From Phenylobacterium glaciei (GTDB lineage: Bacteria; Pseudomonadota; Alphaproteobacteria; Caulobacterales; Caulobacteraceae): a DNA stretch of 64,000 bases. The DNA is taken from positions 372,001-436,000 of the forward strand of contig NZ_JAGSGD010000001.1 in assembly GCF_016772415.1 (NCBI RefSeq), read 5' to 3'. A program made the translations under genes and the position numbers. The notes under the pieces are model-generated. The model was not told the origin of the DNA, did no database searches, and worked only from the letters and a program-made list of their open reading frames with translations. Below, in pieces: positions 44,116 through 53,577 of the stretch (position 1 is its first letter; each line of letters begins with the position of its first letter).

Positions 44116-45491
44116 GGTCCAGGCGCGACCATCGTGAGGGGGCGGGCGTCGGCTCCGAAATTGACCCGCATCGTCGACGTGCGATTCACCGCGTTCAGGA
44201 TCTGCACGTCAATGATCGCGTCATTCACCTGATCGATCAGCTTGTTGATGTCGTGGGTTCGAGTCTGAAGGTCGGTGAATAGGCTCCTGGCGTCCTGCTT
44301 CTGACCGGAGCCTCCCAGCTTCTGCAGGTTCGCGGGCACACCGCTTCCCGGGCTGATCAGGCTGGGAACCTCAAGGCCCTGGACATAGCCTGGACTTGGC
44401 AGGCTGCGCAGTTCGAAATCGTAGGGCGCCGCCACGAGGGAAAGATTCCTACCCGAGTAATCCGCCGGGCCGCTTCCGCCGACGAGGTTGGAAGCAAGGT
44501 TCAGCGGCGCGCGTAGCACGACACTCAACGTCTCTGACGGCCGAGCCCGAAGTCCGCGATCGAGGCGCGCAATGGTCGCATCAAAATCTGCGATGTCGGT
44601 GGCGAGGTTTTGGATGACCCCGCGCTCGCTGGATGACCAAACCTTCTGCGCCCGATGCAACTTGGTTTCCGCGTTTGTCAGGTCACTGCAGCGACTGTCG
44701 AGCGTGGAGATCGCCTTGGAGATGTTCAGCACAAAGTCCGCGTCGGCCTTGTAGGCTTTCGGCAGAACACGGAGGCTGTCGAGTTCGCACGCGTCAGCAA
44801 TCCTGCTCGACAAGCTAAGCTCGTCATCCCCGCCAGCCACGGTGGCCGATAGGGCTTGAGTCGCGGCCTGCAAGGCGGCGGCGCGCAGGACTTGCGCGCG
44901 CAACGCCTGGGCCCCGATGCTGTAGAGCCGGCTGCGTGGCTTGGTGGCGGTCAGTTCGTCCCTGATGAGGAATATCGCTCCCAGGCCCTGCCAAAAGCGC
45001 AGGGTGTCGGCTGCCGCGTGCCCGGCGCCAAGGACGGCCACGCCAAGAGAAGATGCGGTCCCAAGCGCGTTTATGTCCGAGCTCACCGCCCGGTCGTTCG
45101 CCATGGCCTGGTAGGCCAACCCCGCGAAACGGGCAGTCCGCGCGACACACTCGAACTGGCCCTCGTTAAAGGTGGTTACGGGAAGATCAGCTGCGGGGTC
45201 GATCACGCCCGGGCTGGACGCAATCTCGAACTGAACCAATTCCGGATTGATCATGCAGTCACTGAGCGCCAGGCCCAGGGGCACCCGCGAAACGCCAGCC
45301 GGGGACTTGGAGCGCCCAATCTGGGCGAGCGTTGTGAACCGGCTTCCGACGTTGGCGGCTCCGACGACGATCTGTGCTGGATAACGTTCTTGGTCCGAAG
45401 AGTGAGACGACTGAGCCACCGCGGCGCCAGCCCCCACAATCCACGGCAGCGCAACGATCGCGATGGCGCCAAGTCTCATCGTCCGTTGCAT
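44112..45491 (-). CDS. Exported helical protein of unknown function
   Basis: 459 residues. Signal peptide with AGAAVAQ cleavage, a middle part rich in long helices (ALRAQVLRAAALQAATQALS, NAETKLHRAQKVWSSSERGV, a coiled-coil-like LATDIADFDATIARLD) and four scattered cysteines that could form disulfides. I recognise no family. Its GC content and codon choice look less biased than in neighbouring genes, a hint of acquisition. It stands alone, overlapping the convergent upstream neighbour only at the stop codons. Confidence 0.65.
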   Translation of the reverse strand: MQRTMRLGAIAIVALPWIVGAGAAVAQSSHSSDQERYPAQIVVGAANVGSRFTTLAQIGRSKSPAGVSRVPLGLALSDCMINPELVQFEIASSPGVIDPAADLPVTTFNEGQFECVARTARFAGLAYQAMANDRAVSSDINALGTASSLGVAVLGAGHAAADTLRFWQGLGAIFLIRDELTATKPRSRLYSIGAQALRAQVLRAAALQAATQALSATVAGGDDELSLSSRIADACELDSLRVLPKAYKADADFVLNISKAISTLDSRCSDLTNAETKLHRAQKVWSSSERGVIQNLATDIADFDATIARLDRGLRARPSETLSVVLRAPLNLASNLVGGSGPADYSGRNLSLVAAPYDFELRSLPSPGYVQGLEVPSLISPGSGVPANLQKLGGSGQKQDARSLFTDLQTRTHDINKLIDQVNDAIIDVQILNAVNRTSTMRVNFGADARPLTMVAPGP

Positions 45492-45576
45492 GTCAGCCCC
45501 CCGACCGGTGTTATCCGAACCTTAACTATAAGACTCAGCTTCCGGGGGTTTTCAACATAATTGCAACTTCAGGGGT

Positions 45577-45996
45577 CTAGAGCCCCAGGGCCCGCCGCGC
45601 GGTCTCCACCGCATAGGCCAACTCGTCTGATGTATAGGGCTCCGCCGGGCTGTGTCCCCAGACCGGGCCTGGCCAGGCCGGATCGTCGTGGCGGCGCCCC
45701 ACCACATGGACGTGGAGCTGGGGCGTCACATTGCCCAGGGCGCCGACGTTCAGCTTTTCCACCGGGACGCCCAGGGCCTCGCCCAGAACCCGCAAGGCCC
45801 GGCCCGCGTGGACGATCTCGTCCATCAGCTGCGCCCGCTCCATCGCCATCAGGTCCTCGATTTCCCGCAAGGCCACGCCCCTGGGAATCAGCACCAGCCA
45901 GGGATAGCGGGCGTCGTCCTGCAGCCGGAGCTCGCACAGTGTCAGCTCGCCGAGCGCGTGGGAGGTGGCGACGAAGGCGGGGTCGATCTGGAACAT
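45577..45996 (-). CDS. HIT family hydrolase
   Basis: 139 residues from ATG 45996. The histidine triad is QLHVHVVGR (H95, H97, with the third position Val-His pattern), and WLVLIPR is the usual upstream strand. HIT proteins hydrolyse nucleotide phosphoramidate or dinucleotide bonds. Substrate unknown. Divergent from mdh. Confidence 0.88.
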   Translation of the reverse strand: MFQIDPAFVATSHALGELTLCELRLQDDARYPWLVLIPRGVALREIEDLMAMERAQLMDEIVHAGRALRVLGEALGVPVEKLNVGALGNVTPQLHVHVVGRRHDDPAWPGPVWGHSPAEPYTSDELAYAVETARRALGL

Positions 45997-46135
45997 GGCG
46001 CAGGATGACCACGCGCCCACGCCCGCGCAAAGGGCCTAAACTCCGCGTGCGGCATTGCAGCAAGGACGTGGTTTGAGCTACGGGGACCCCCGACCTGGCG
46101 CACTTGCCGTCCCGCAACAGCTATCGGAGCAGTCC

Positions 46136-47122
46136 ATGACCACCAAGACCCCCATCCGCGTGGCGGTCACCGGCGCGGCCGGCAACATCGGCTACGCCCT
46201 CCTCTTCCGCATCGCCTCGGGCGAGATGTTCGGCAAGGATCAGCCGCTGATCCTGCAACTGCTGGAAATCCCGGTCGAAGGCCCGCAGAAGGCCCTGAAG
46301 GGCGTGGCCATGGAACTGGAGGACTGCGCCTTCCCGCTGCTCCAGGACATGGTCCTGACCGGCGAGGCCGACGTGGCCTTCAAGGACGTGAATTGGGCCC
46401 TGCTGGTGGGCTCCAAACCCCGTGGCCCCGGTATGGAACGGGCCGACCTGCTGAAGGACAACGGCAAGATCTTCATCGCCCAGGGCCAGTCCATCGATAA
46501 GGTGGCCGCCGACGACGCCCGCGTGGCCGTGGTGGGCAACCCCTGCAACACCAACGTGATGATCGCCGCCAGCCAGGCCAAGCGCCTGCCCAAGGACCGC
46601 TTCACCGCCATGGTCCGCCTCGATGAGAACCGCGGCCGCGCCCAGCTGGCCAAGAAGGCCGGCGTGGACATCGGCCAGGTCTCCGACCTGTTCATCTACG
46701 GCAACCACAGCCCGACCATGTTCGCCGACTTCACCCACGCCAAGATCGGCGGCAAGGCCGCCGCCGACGTCATCGGTGACGAAGCCTGGCTGAAGAACGA
46801 CTTCCTGCCGGCCGTCGGCAAGCGCGGCGCGGCCATCATCGAGGCCCGCGGCGTCTCCTCGGCCGCCTCGGCCGCCAACGCCCTGGTCGACCACGTCCAC
46901 GACCTGGTGACCCCGGGCAAGATCCACTCGGTGGCCGTGGAAAGCCAAGGCCGCTACGGCTTCGCCGACGGCGTCTGGGCCGGCATGCCGGTGAAGACCA
47001 CCGCCACCGGCTACGACGTCATCACCACCTACGAGATGGACGACTTCGCCAAGAGCAAGATCGCGCTGACCAACGACGAACTGGTGGGTGAGCGCGACAC
47101 CGTCAAGGACATGATCGGCTAA
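46136..47122 (+). CDS. mdh: Malate dehydrogenase, cytosolic-type clade
   Basis: 328 residues. NAD-binding [17 protein letters not shown] (13-29), substrate arginines around [15 protein letters not shown] and catalytic His191 in [13 protein letters not shown]. The loop with [27 protein letters not shown] marks the clade that includes eukaryotic cytosolic malate dehydrogenases rather than the LDH-like form frequent in alphaproteobacteria. It oxidises malate in the TCA cycle. ATG 46136 with GGAG upstream. It ends in an intrinsic terminator, so it is separate from sucCD. Confidence 0.95.
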   Translation: MTTKTPIRVAVTGAAGNIGYALLFRIASGEMFGKDQPLILQLLEIPVEGPQKALKGVAMELEDCAFPLLQDMVLTGEADVAFKDVNWALLVGSKPRGPGMERADLLKDNGKIFIAQGQSIDKVAADDARVAVVGNPCNTNVMIAASQAKRLPKDRFTAMVRLDENRGRAQLAKKAGVDIGQVSDLFIYGNHSPTMFADFTHAKIGGKAAADVIGDEAWLKNDFLPAVGKRGAAIIEARGVSSAASAANALVDHVHDLVTPGKIHSVAVESQGRYGFADGVWAGMPVKTTATGYDVITTYEMDDFAKSKIALTNDELVGERDTVKDMIG

Positions 47123-47170
47123 GAGGCGGGATGGGCGTTCGCGCCCGACGTTTCCAGAAGCGCTTGTTCA

Positions 47171-47200
47171 CCCCGCTCGGCGCAGGCCGGGCGGGGTTTT
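47171..47200 (+). terminator. Intrinsic terminator after mdh
   Basis: CCCCGCTCGGC (47171-47181) pairs with GCCGGGCGGGG (47186-47196) with one G-T pair and a 4-base loop, followed by TTTT. It lies 49 bases after the mdh stop and isolates mdh from downstream genes. Confidence 0.85.
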
Positions 47201-47227
47201 CGTTGGGCGATAGCTCGGCGACGCGCC

Positions 47228-47851
47228 TCAGCGGTCCTCTCCGCCCACCTCGTCCAGTTCCCGGATGCGCTGGTCGTAGAGGTCGGCCACCGCCCCGGGT
47301 TCGTTTCGCGCGGCGTCCTCGCGGGCGTCCAGCCAACTCTGCTGCTGGCGGCGCAGACGCCAGGGCGGGACGCCGGACTCCAGGGCCCGGCGGAACGAGG
47401 CCGCCAGCCGTCGGTCCTGGGCGGCGAGGCCCGCGTCGTTGCAGACCAACTCCTCCGAGGCGCTGGCGGTGTCGGCGCAATCGAAGCTGGGACCCCGGGT
47501 CTGGGGCCGGGCCGGGGTGGGCTCGACATCCTTGATCGGGATCGGTTCGGCGTCCGGCGCGGGGACCGTGACACGGGGCGCCTTCAGGCCGGCCGGCAGC
47601 AGCTCCAGCTTGCCGCCCTGGACCGCGGGCAGGGGCTCGTCCCGGTCGATCTGGATCTGCACCTGCTCCACCGGCTTCATCGAGCCTTCGGCGCGGCTGT
47701 CGGGCGCCAGCTGCGGCCGGGCCAGCAGGCCGAGCGCCAGGCCCAGGACACAGGCGCCTGCGACCCCCACCAGCAGCATCGGCTTGGCGAAGACGGATTT
47801 GGCGGGTGGGCTCACGAGGGTCGAAGCCGGCGGCGGAGTCTCGATGGTCAT
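47228..47851 (-). CDS. Membrane-anchored protein with LprI-like domain
   Basis: 207 residues. One N-terminal transmembrane helix (PMLLVGVAGACVLGLALGLL) after a short cytoplasmic segment, a Pro-rich linker, then FDCADTASASEELVCNDAGLAAQDRRLAASFRRAL and WLDAREDAAR, the Cys-containing pattern of the LprI/DUF1311 lysozyme-inhibitor-like family. It should face the periplasm. Start at 47851; the frame upstream is a shadow. Confidence 0.72.
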   Translation of the reverse strand: MTIETPPPASTLVSPPAKSVFAKPMLLVGVAGACVLGLALGLLARPQLAPDSRAEGSMKPVEQVQIQIDRDEPLPAVQGGKLELLPAGLKAPRVTVPAPDAEPIPIKDVEPTPARPQTRGPSFDCADTASASEELVCNDAGLAAQDRRLAASFRRALESGVPPWRLRRQQQSWLDAREDAARNEPGAVADLYDQRIRELDEVGGEDR

Positions 47852-47990
47852 GGCGCGTGTCCTTGGTCCCTGGCCTCCGCAATCCCCGAGGCGGCCATAT
47901 CGTTGCGGCGCCCGCCTGAACCGTGACTGAACCGCCATTGCGAAGCCGGGCGGCCAGACGCTATGTCGGCCGTCCGCAAAGGAGGCGTCC

Positions 47991-48539
47991 ATGACCGCCG
48001 TCGGCCCCACCCTGGAAACCCCACGCCTGATCCTGCGTCCGCCCAGCGCGGCGGACTTCGAGCCCTGGTGCGCCTTCATGGCCGATGAGGAGGCCAGTCG
48101 GCACATCGGCGGACTGCAGACCCCCTCGGTGGTCTGGCGGGCCCTGTGCTCGGTCACCGGCGCCTGGACCATCTCGGGCTTCTCGATGTTCAGCGTCATC
48201 GAGAAGGCGACCGGCGACTGGGTCGGCCGCCTGGGCCCCTGGTATCCCGAGGGCTGGCCGGGGACCGAGGTGGGTTGGGGCATCGTCCGCGACCGCTGGG
48301 GCAGGGGCTATGCGACGGAGGGGGCCATCGCCTCCACCGACTGGGCCTTCGACAATTTCGACTGGCACGAGGTGGTGCACACCATCGACCCGGCCAACAC
48401 CGCCTCGGCGGCGGTGGCCAAACGTCTGGGTTCGACGATCCTGCGCCAGGCGCAGATGCCGGCGCCCTACCAGGACCTCACCGTCGATGTCTGGGGCCAG
48501 AGCCGCGAGCAGTGGCAGGCGGCTAGGCGGGCGCGCTAG
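47991..48539 (+). CDS. GNAT acetyltransferase, RimJ/RimL-like
   Basis: 182 residues: ETPRLILRPPSAADFEPWCAFMADEEASRHIGG at the start, VGRLGPWYPEGWPGTEVGWGI and DRWGRGYATEGAIASTDWAF with the acetyl-CoA loop, then NTASAAVAKRLG. This is the RimJ/RimL-type subgroup acting on N-termini or small molecules. Strong AAGGAGG ribosome site. Convergent overlap of 4 bases with the LytTR gene. Confidence 0.9.
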   Translation: MTAVGPTLETPRLILRPPSAADFEPWCAFMADEEASRHIGGLQTPSVVWRALCSVTGAWTISGFSMFSVIEKATGDWVGRLGPWYPEGWPGTEVGWGIVRDRWGRGYATEGAIASTDWAFDNFDWHEVVHTIDPANTASAAVAKRLGSTILRQAQMPAPYQDLTVDVWGQSREQWQAARRAR

Positions 48540-49354
48540 ATCCAGCCGGCCTCGCGGATCAGCTTGGCGTAGGTGCGGCTGACCGGGACCTCTGAGCCGT
48601 CCTTCAGCTTCAAGGTCGCCCGACCGTCGCCGCGCCGCGCGTCGGCCACGGCGTCGCGGGCCACCCACCAGGAGCGATGCACCTGGGCGCCCTCGATCCC
48701 CTCCAGCTCGGCCACGGCGTCGGCCAGCCGCATCAGGATCAGGTCCTGTCCCTTGGAGGTGTGCAGGCGCAGGTAGTGGTCCTCGGCCTCCACCGCCCAG
48801 ACCTCGGCCCCGCGCAGCTTCAGCGGCAACCGCTCCAGGAATTTGGGTGGGGTCGGGTCTCCGCTGTCGCGCGCGCGGGTCTGGCTCATGAGATAGGCGT
48901 GTCGGTTCAGGCCGACGGCCAGGGCGGTGAAGGCCTGACAGCAGACGAAGGTCACCGCGGCATAGGCCGGAAGGTCATCGATCAGAGCGCCGCGGCGGGT
49001 GATGACATAGGTCGATCCCCACACGAACGCGCCCATGAACGGGGTCATCACGGTGGCGGAGATCACCCCCTGCAGCCACCGGCGGGCATTCAGGCCCGGC
49101 AGCATCCGCACCGTGCCGCGAAAGCATAGCAGACCCAGGACCGAGCCGATCCAGGCCAGGGGCAGGGTGTAGGCCAGTCGCAGGATCAAGGGGGCGCCCA
49201 TCGTCCCAAAGGCGCCGATGAACGCCAGGAAGCCGCCAACGGCGCTCGATCCGGCGAGCGTTCGCGCGACTGTGGCCCAGGTGACCGGGTCCGCTGGCGA
49301 AGCGTGAACGGCGGGGACCGACCTCTGGCGTAGCGGCGCCGTCATCCGACGCAT
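48536..49354 (-). CDS. Membrane-bound LytTR family regulator
   Basis: 272 residues. Four hydrophobic helices in the N-terminal half (WATVARTLAGSSAVGGFLAFIGAF, LAYTLPLAWIGSVLGLLCF and two more), then a C-terminal LytTR DNA-binding domain: FLERLPLKLRGAEVWAVEAEDHYLRLHTSKG and GAQVHRSWWVARDAVADARRG, ending GSEVPVSRTYAKLIRE. Start at 49354 or 49345; AAAGG lies before the first. It is divergent from the DUF2306 membrane protein gene, a common membrane LytTR arrangement. Confidence 0.85.
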   Translation of the reverse strand: MRRMTAPLRQRSVPAVHASPADPVTWATVARTLAGSSAVGGFLAFIGAFGTMGAPLILRLAYTLPLAWIGSVLGLLCFRGTVRMLPGLNARRWLQGVISATVMTPFMGAFVWGSTYVITRRGALIDDLPAYAAVTFVCCQAFTALAVGLNRHAYLMSQTRARDSGDPTPPKFLERLPLKLRGAEVWAVEAEDHYLRLHTSKGQDLILMRLADAVAELEGIEGAQVHRSWWVARDAVADARRGDGRATLKLKDGSEVPVSRTYAKLIREAGWI

Positions 49355-49442
49355 CGGCCTTTGCGCATGGGGGCCACGGTCTCCACACAGCGTGACAGGA
49401 ACAGGCCGCGCTGAAGCGGCCCGCAAGAGGCGGAGATAAAGG

Positions 49443-49985
49443 ATGTCGCAGGTTTCGCAAATGCCGGGGCTCGACCGGGCGCAGCGCCTACGGGCGATCG
49501 TGCTGCCCATCGCGGCCATCGGCCTGTTGGCGGCGCTGGCGCCCGTCGCCCCCCTCATCGTCCGGTTGGCGGCCAAGGGTCATCTGCATGCCCCCGACCT
49601 GCCCCTACTGGCCGCCCAGCCCCTGGTGATCAAGCTGCACATCGCCGGCGCGGTCGCCGCCCTGCTGATCGGCGCGATGCTGATGACCCTGCGCAAGGGC
49701 GTCACCTTCCACCGCACCGCCGGCTGGCTGTGGGTGGGGGCCATGTCCCTGGTGGCCGGGTCCTCGATCTTCATCACCGGGATCAATGGCGACCACTGGT
49801 CCTTCATCCACCTGTTCACCGGCTGGACCCTGATCGCCCTGCCCATCGCGGTGATCGCCGCACGGCGTCACGTGGTGAAGACCCACCGTCGCTTCATGAT
49901 GGGCCTGTTCTACGGCGGCCTGGTGATCAACGGCTTCATCGCCTTCATCCCCGGCCGGACGATGTGGAACGTGTTTTTCGCCTGA
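49443..49985 (+). CDS. DUF2306 family membrane protein
   Basis: 180 residues with four to five transmembrane helices and histidines in HIAGAVAALLIGAMLMTL, FHRTAGWLWVGAMSLVAGSS and VKTHRRFMMGLFYGGLVING, the pattern of DUF2306. The histidines in membrane segments might bind haem or metal. Divergent from the LytTR regulator gene, which may control it. Confidence 0.82.
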   Translation: MSQVSQMPGLDRAQRLRAIVLPIAAIGLLAALAPVAPLIVRLAAKGHLHAPDLPLLAAQPLVIKLHIAGAVAALLIGAMLMTLRKGVTFHRTAGWLWVGAMSLVAGSSIFITGINGDHWSFIHLFTGWTLIALPIAVIAARRHVVKTHRRFMMGLFYGGLVINGFIAFIPGRTMWNVFFA

Positions 49986-50072
49986 GGCGCTCCCATGCGG
50001 CGTCTTGGGTCGGTCAAGCTTCGGCCATGATCGGCGCAGAAGGGAGCGGCGTCCTCTCTCCAGGCGTCCGTC

Positions 50073-53000
50073 ATGGCCGACTTCATCTTCCACGATCCCT
50101 CCGGCCGCCGCGCCCGCCGCGCGGACCTCGCGGGGGGGCTGGCTGTGGCCCTGCTGGCGGCGATCATCGCGGCCTTCTTCGCCACCCTGGCCTTTGCGCC
50201 CATCCTGCCGGCCCTGCACCTGAAGGACCCGCGCATGCTGCGCGGCCTGCATGTGGAGACCGCCCATCGGCTGAAGGGCCACCGCTCCTGGACCCGTGTG
50301 CCCCATCCGCGCCACGCCGGCGCGGTGGGCCCGGTCCGGCCGCTCAGCGTCGGCTTCTACGTCTCCTGGGATGAGAGCTCGCGCGAAAGCCTGTCGCGGC
50401 ATGTGAACGACCTCGACGTGGTGGCCCCGCAGTGGCTCGCGCTCGACGGCGCCCTGGGCCGCCTGACCCTGACCGCCGATCCCCAGGCCGAGGCCATCAT
50501 CAAGGGCGCCCGCAAGGCCCCCTCTCTGCTGCCGGTGGTGCACAACGCCCAGGACTCGGTGTGGAACGGCCCGCAGGCCGACGCCCTGATCCTCAACCCC
50601 GCCGCCCGCCAGGCCATGGCCGCCAACCTCGTGGCGCTCGCCAAGGCCCACGGCTACGCCGGCTACGTCTTCGACCTGGAGAACCTGTCGCCCCGCGCCG
50701 CGGCGGCCTATCCCGGATTCCTGGCGGAGGTCCGCGCCGCGCTCAAGCCGCTGGACCGCGAGCTGTGGGTCACAGTCCCCTTCGCCGACGACAGCTGGCC
50801 GCTGAAGCGCCTCCAGGCCTCCACCGACGTCCTGGTTTTGATGGCCTATGACCAGCACTGGGGCACAGGCGACTCCGGTCCCCCCGCCGGCCAGGCCTGG
50901 TTCCAGGGCCAGGTGGCGCGGCGGATGGGCGAGCTGGATCCGGCCCGCACCATCCTGGCGCTCGGCGCCTACGGCTATGACTGGACCCTGCCGGCCAGGG
51001 GCAAGCCCGGCGTCGCCGAGGCCGTGACCTTCAACGAGGCCACCCAGCTGGCCCACGACGCCGGCGCCTCGGTGGCCATGGATCCAGAGGCCCTGAACCC
51101 GCACTTCAACTACGAGGACGACGCCGGCCGCCAGCACGCGGTCTGGTTCCTCGATGCGCCCACCCTCTACAACCAGCTCAAGGTCTCCGATCCCTATCGC
51201 CCGCTCGGCTACGCCCTGTGGCGGCTTGGGTCGGAGGATCCGGGGATCTGGCGCCTGCTGCCCCACACCTATGGCCAGGTCTCGCCCCAGGGCCTGGAGG
51301 GTCTCAGCCCCGGCCAGGACGTCAATTTCGACGGAACGGGCGAGGTGCTCCACGTCTCGGCCACGCCCCAGGCCGGCAGGCGCACCATCGACGTCGACAC
51401 CCAGAGCGGCCTGATCGCCGCCGAGGACTACCAGGTCATGCCGACCTCCTATGTGATCCAGCGCTACGGCGCGCGGCCCGGCCTGGTGGCCCTGACCTTC
51501 GACGACGGCCCCGACGCCCGCTGGACGCCGAAGATTCTCGACATCCTGGCGGCCAAGCACGCGCCGGCCACCTTCTTCGTGATCGGCAAGAACATGGAGA
51601 AGTACCCCGGCCTGGTGCAGCGCGAGGTGCGCGAGGGCCAGACGGTGGGCGGCCACACCTGGACCCATCCCAACATCGCCGAGGTGCCCGCCACCGAGGC
51701 GCGGCTGGAGATGAACGCCACCCAGCGGCTGTTCGAGACGCTGACCGGCAAGTCGCTGCGCCTGTTCCGTCCGCCGTTCTTCGGCGACGCCGAGCCTTCG
51801 ACCCCCAGCGAGGTGGAGCCCCTGCTGATCGCCCAGTCCCTGGGCTATCTGACGGTCGGCCTGCGCATCGATCCCGACGACTGGAAGAAGCCCGACGCCA
51901 GGCTGATCGTCTCGCGCACCCTGGACCGGCTGGACGACACCGAGCGCCAGGGCCAGGTGGTCCTGCTGCACGATAGCGGCGGCGACCGCAGCCGCACCGT
52001 GGCGGCCCTGCCGGAGCTGATCGACCAGCTCCGCGCCCACGGCTACCGGCTGGTGAGTGTCGCCGAGCTGGCGGGCATGACGCCGTCCGAGGCCCTGCCG
52101 CCCACCTCGCGCACCTCGGCCGAGATGCTGCTGGACCGCGTCGGCTTCGGCTTCTTCCATGGCGTGCAGATGACCCTGCGCGTACTGTTCCTGGCCGCGA
52201 TCGGACTGGGTGTCGCCCGCCTGCTGGTGCTGGGGGTCCTGGCCCTGGTCCACCGCGCCGGCATTGAGCGCCGCACCCCGCCGATGAGCGACGGCGAACT
52301 CGGGCCGGCGGTCAGCGTCCTGATCCCCTGCTTTAACGAGGAAAAGGTGATCGCCGCCTCCGTGGCGCGAATTCTAGGGTCAAGATGGCCGCGCCTGGAG
52401 GTCATCGTGCTGGACGACGGCTCGGCCGACGCCACCGCCCAGGTGGTGCGCGACGCCTTCGCGGGCGAGCCCCGCGTGACCCTCATGAGCTTCCCCAACG
52501 GCGGCAAGGCGCAGGCCCTGAACCGCGGCCTGGCGGTGGCCGCCGGCGAGATCATCGTGGCCCTGGACGCCGACACCCTGTTCCCGCCCGACACCATCGC
52601 CCAGCTGGCCCGCTGGTTCGCCGATCCCACGGTGGGGGCCGTCGCCGGCAACGCCATCGTCGGCAACCGCCGCAACCTGATCACCCGCTGGCAGGCCCTG
52701 GAATATGTCACGGCCCAGAACCTGGAGCGCCGGGCGCTCGCCGCCGTTGGCGCGGTCACCGTGGTCCCCGGGGCGGTGGGCGCCTGGCGCAAGAGCGCGC
52801 TCGCCGCCCTGGGCGGCTATCCCGCCGACACCCTGGCGGAGGACCAGGACCTGACGCTCGCCGTGCAGCGCGCCGGCTGGCGCGTGGAGTTCGATCCGGA
52901 GGCGCGGGCCTATACCGAGGCGCCGGAGACGGTCTCGGGCCTGCTGAAGCAGCGGTTCCGCTGGTCCTTCGGCACCCTGCAATGCCTGTGGAAGCACCGG

Positions 53001-53426
53001 GCCGGCCTGTTCGACGTCAAGCGCCCGGTCCTCGGCTTCATCGCCCTGCCGCAGATCTGGCTGTTCCAGATTCTGCTGACGGTGGTGGCGCCCCTGGTGG
53101 ACGCAGCCGTGGTCTGGAGCGTGGGCGCCGGCGTCTACGACGCCTTCTACCACCCTGTGCAGTGGTCGCCCGACGACCTAGCCCGCCCGCTGTTCTATTG
53201 GGCGGCCTTCATCTTCCTGGACCTGTCGGCGGGCGCGCTCGGCATGGCGATGGAGCGCCGGGCGCCCTGGGGCGACCTCATCTGGCTGCCCGCCCAGCGG
53301 TTCGGCTACCGCCAGCTGATGTACTATGTGGTGCTGAAGTCGATCCGCACCGCCGTCCACGGCGCCCGGGTCGGTTGGGGCAAGCTGGAACGTACCGCAA
53401 CGGCAGCCGTCGAGGCCTCCAGCTAA
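50073..53426 (+). CDS. GH18-like / NodB deacetylase / GT2 glycosyltransferase fusion
   Basis: 1117 residues in one frame. A transmembrane helix (~25-45) is followed by a GH18-like TIM barrel (~85-390) with the DLE motif in GYVFDLENLS, as in spore-lysin-type GH18. Next is a NodB/CE4 polysaccharide deacetylase (~470-680) with FDDGPD, GHTWTH, RPPFF and LLHDSGG. A second membrane helix (~700-727) leads to a processive GT2 domain (~745-1000) with LIPCFNEE, DDGSADAT, DADTLFP, EDQDLT and QRFRW, then C-terminal membrane helices. It would synthesise, export and trim an N-acetylated polysaccharide such as poly-GlcNAc; the product is inferred. Confidence 0.9.
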   Translation: MADFIFHDPSGRRARRADLAGGLAVALLAAIIAAFFATLAFAPILPALHLKDPRMLRGLHVETAHRLKGHRSWTRVPHPRHAGAVGPVRPLSVGFYVSWDESSRESLSRHVNDLDVVAPQWLALDGALGRLTLTADPQAEAIIKGARKAPSLLPVVHNAQDSVWNGPQADALILNPAARQAMAANLVALAKAHGYAGYVFDLENLSPRAAAAYPGFLAEVRAALKPLDRELWVTVPFADDSWPLKRLQASTDVLVLMAYDQHWGTGDSGPPAGQAWFQGQVARRMGELDPARTILALGAYGYDWTLPARGKPGVAEAVTFNEATQLAHDAGASVAMDPEALNPHFNYEDDAGRQHAVWFLDAPTLYNQLKVSDPYRPLGYALWRLGSEDPGIWRLLPHTYGQVSPQGLEGLSPGQDVNFDGTGEVLHVSATPQAGRRTIDVDTQSGLIAAEDYQVMPTSYVIQRYGARPGLVALTFDDGPDARWTPKILDILAAKHAPATFFVIGKNMEKYPGLVQREVREGQTVGGHTWTHPNIAEVPATEARLEMNATQRLFETLTGKSLRLFRPPFFGDAEPSTPSEVEPLLIAQSLGYLTVGLRIDPDDWKKPDARLIVSRTLDRLDDTERQGQVVLLHDSGGDRSRTVAALPELIDQLRAHGYRLVSVAELAGMTPSEALPPTSRTSAEMLLDRVGFGFFHGVQMTLRVLFLAAIGLGVARLLVLGVLALVHRAGIERRTPPMSDGELGPAVSVLIPCFNEEKVIAASVARILGSRWPRLEVIVLDDGSADATAQVVRDAFAGEPRVTLMSFPNGGKAQALNRGLAVAAGEIIVALDADTLFPPDTIAQLARWFADPTVGAVAGNAIVGNRRNLITRWQALEYVTAQNLERRALAAVGAVTVVPGAVGAWRKSALAALGGYPADTLAEDQDLTLAVQRAGWRVEFDPEARAYTEAPETVSGLLKQRFRWSFGTLQCLWKHRAGLFDVKRPVLGFIALPQIWLFQILLTVVAPLVDAAVVWSVGAGVYDAFYHPVQWSPDDLARPLFYWAAFIFLDLSAGALGMAMERRAPWGDLIWLPAQRFGYRQLMYYVVLKSIRTAVHGARVGWGKLERTATAAVEASS

Positions 53427-53498
53427 CCATGTTCAACACCAGGGAACGCACCGGCCGGACAATTGCGCGCAGACGTTATTTTTCTGACCGTGGCGCGG

Positions 53499-53527
53499 TT
53501 GCAACGGTCCGGAACGGCGCTTATACC
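53499..53527 (+). promoter_or_regulatory. Promoter candidate for the suc operon
   Basis: TTGCAA (53499-53504), 17 bases, TATACC (53522-53527), ending about 50 bases before the sucC start. It fits a housekeeping sigma promoter. The leader shows no clear riboswitch and sucC has no strong ribosome site. Confidence 0.5.
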
Positions 53528-53577
53528 CCGGCTTCTCGCCGCACTGGGCGGGCCCAAACAGCGCGTTTCGCGACCTC

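Noticed and set aside
49605..52253. Very long minus-strand open frame (over 850 codons) opposite the fusion gene
   Set aside because: It is a GC-rich shadow: its translation is dominated by Gly, His, Ala and Gln without any domain, while the plus-strand frame holds three clear enzyme domains.
53427..53577. Riboswitch in the sucC leader
   Set aside because: Only about 50 bases separate the likely transcription start from the ATG and no known aptamer pattern is visible.
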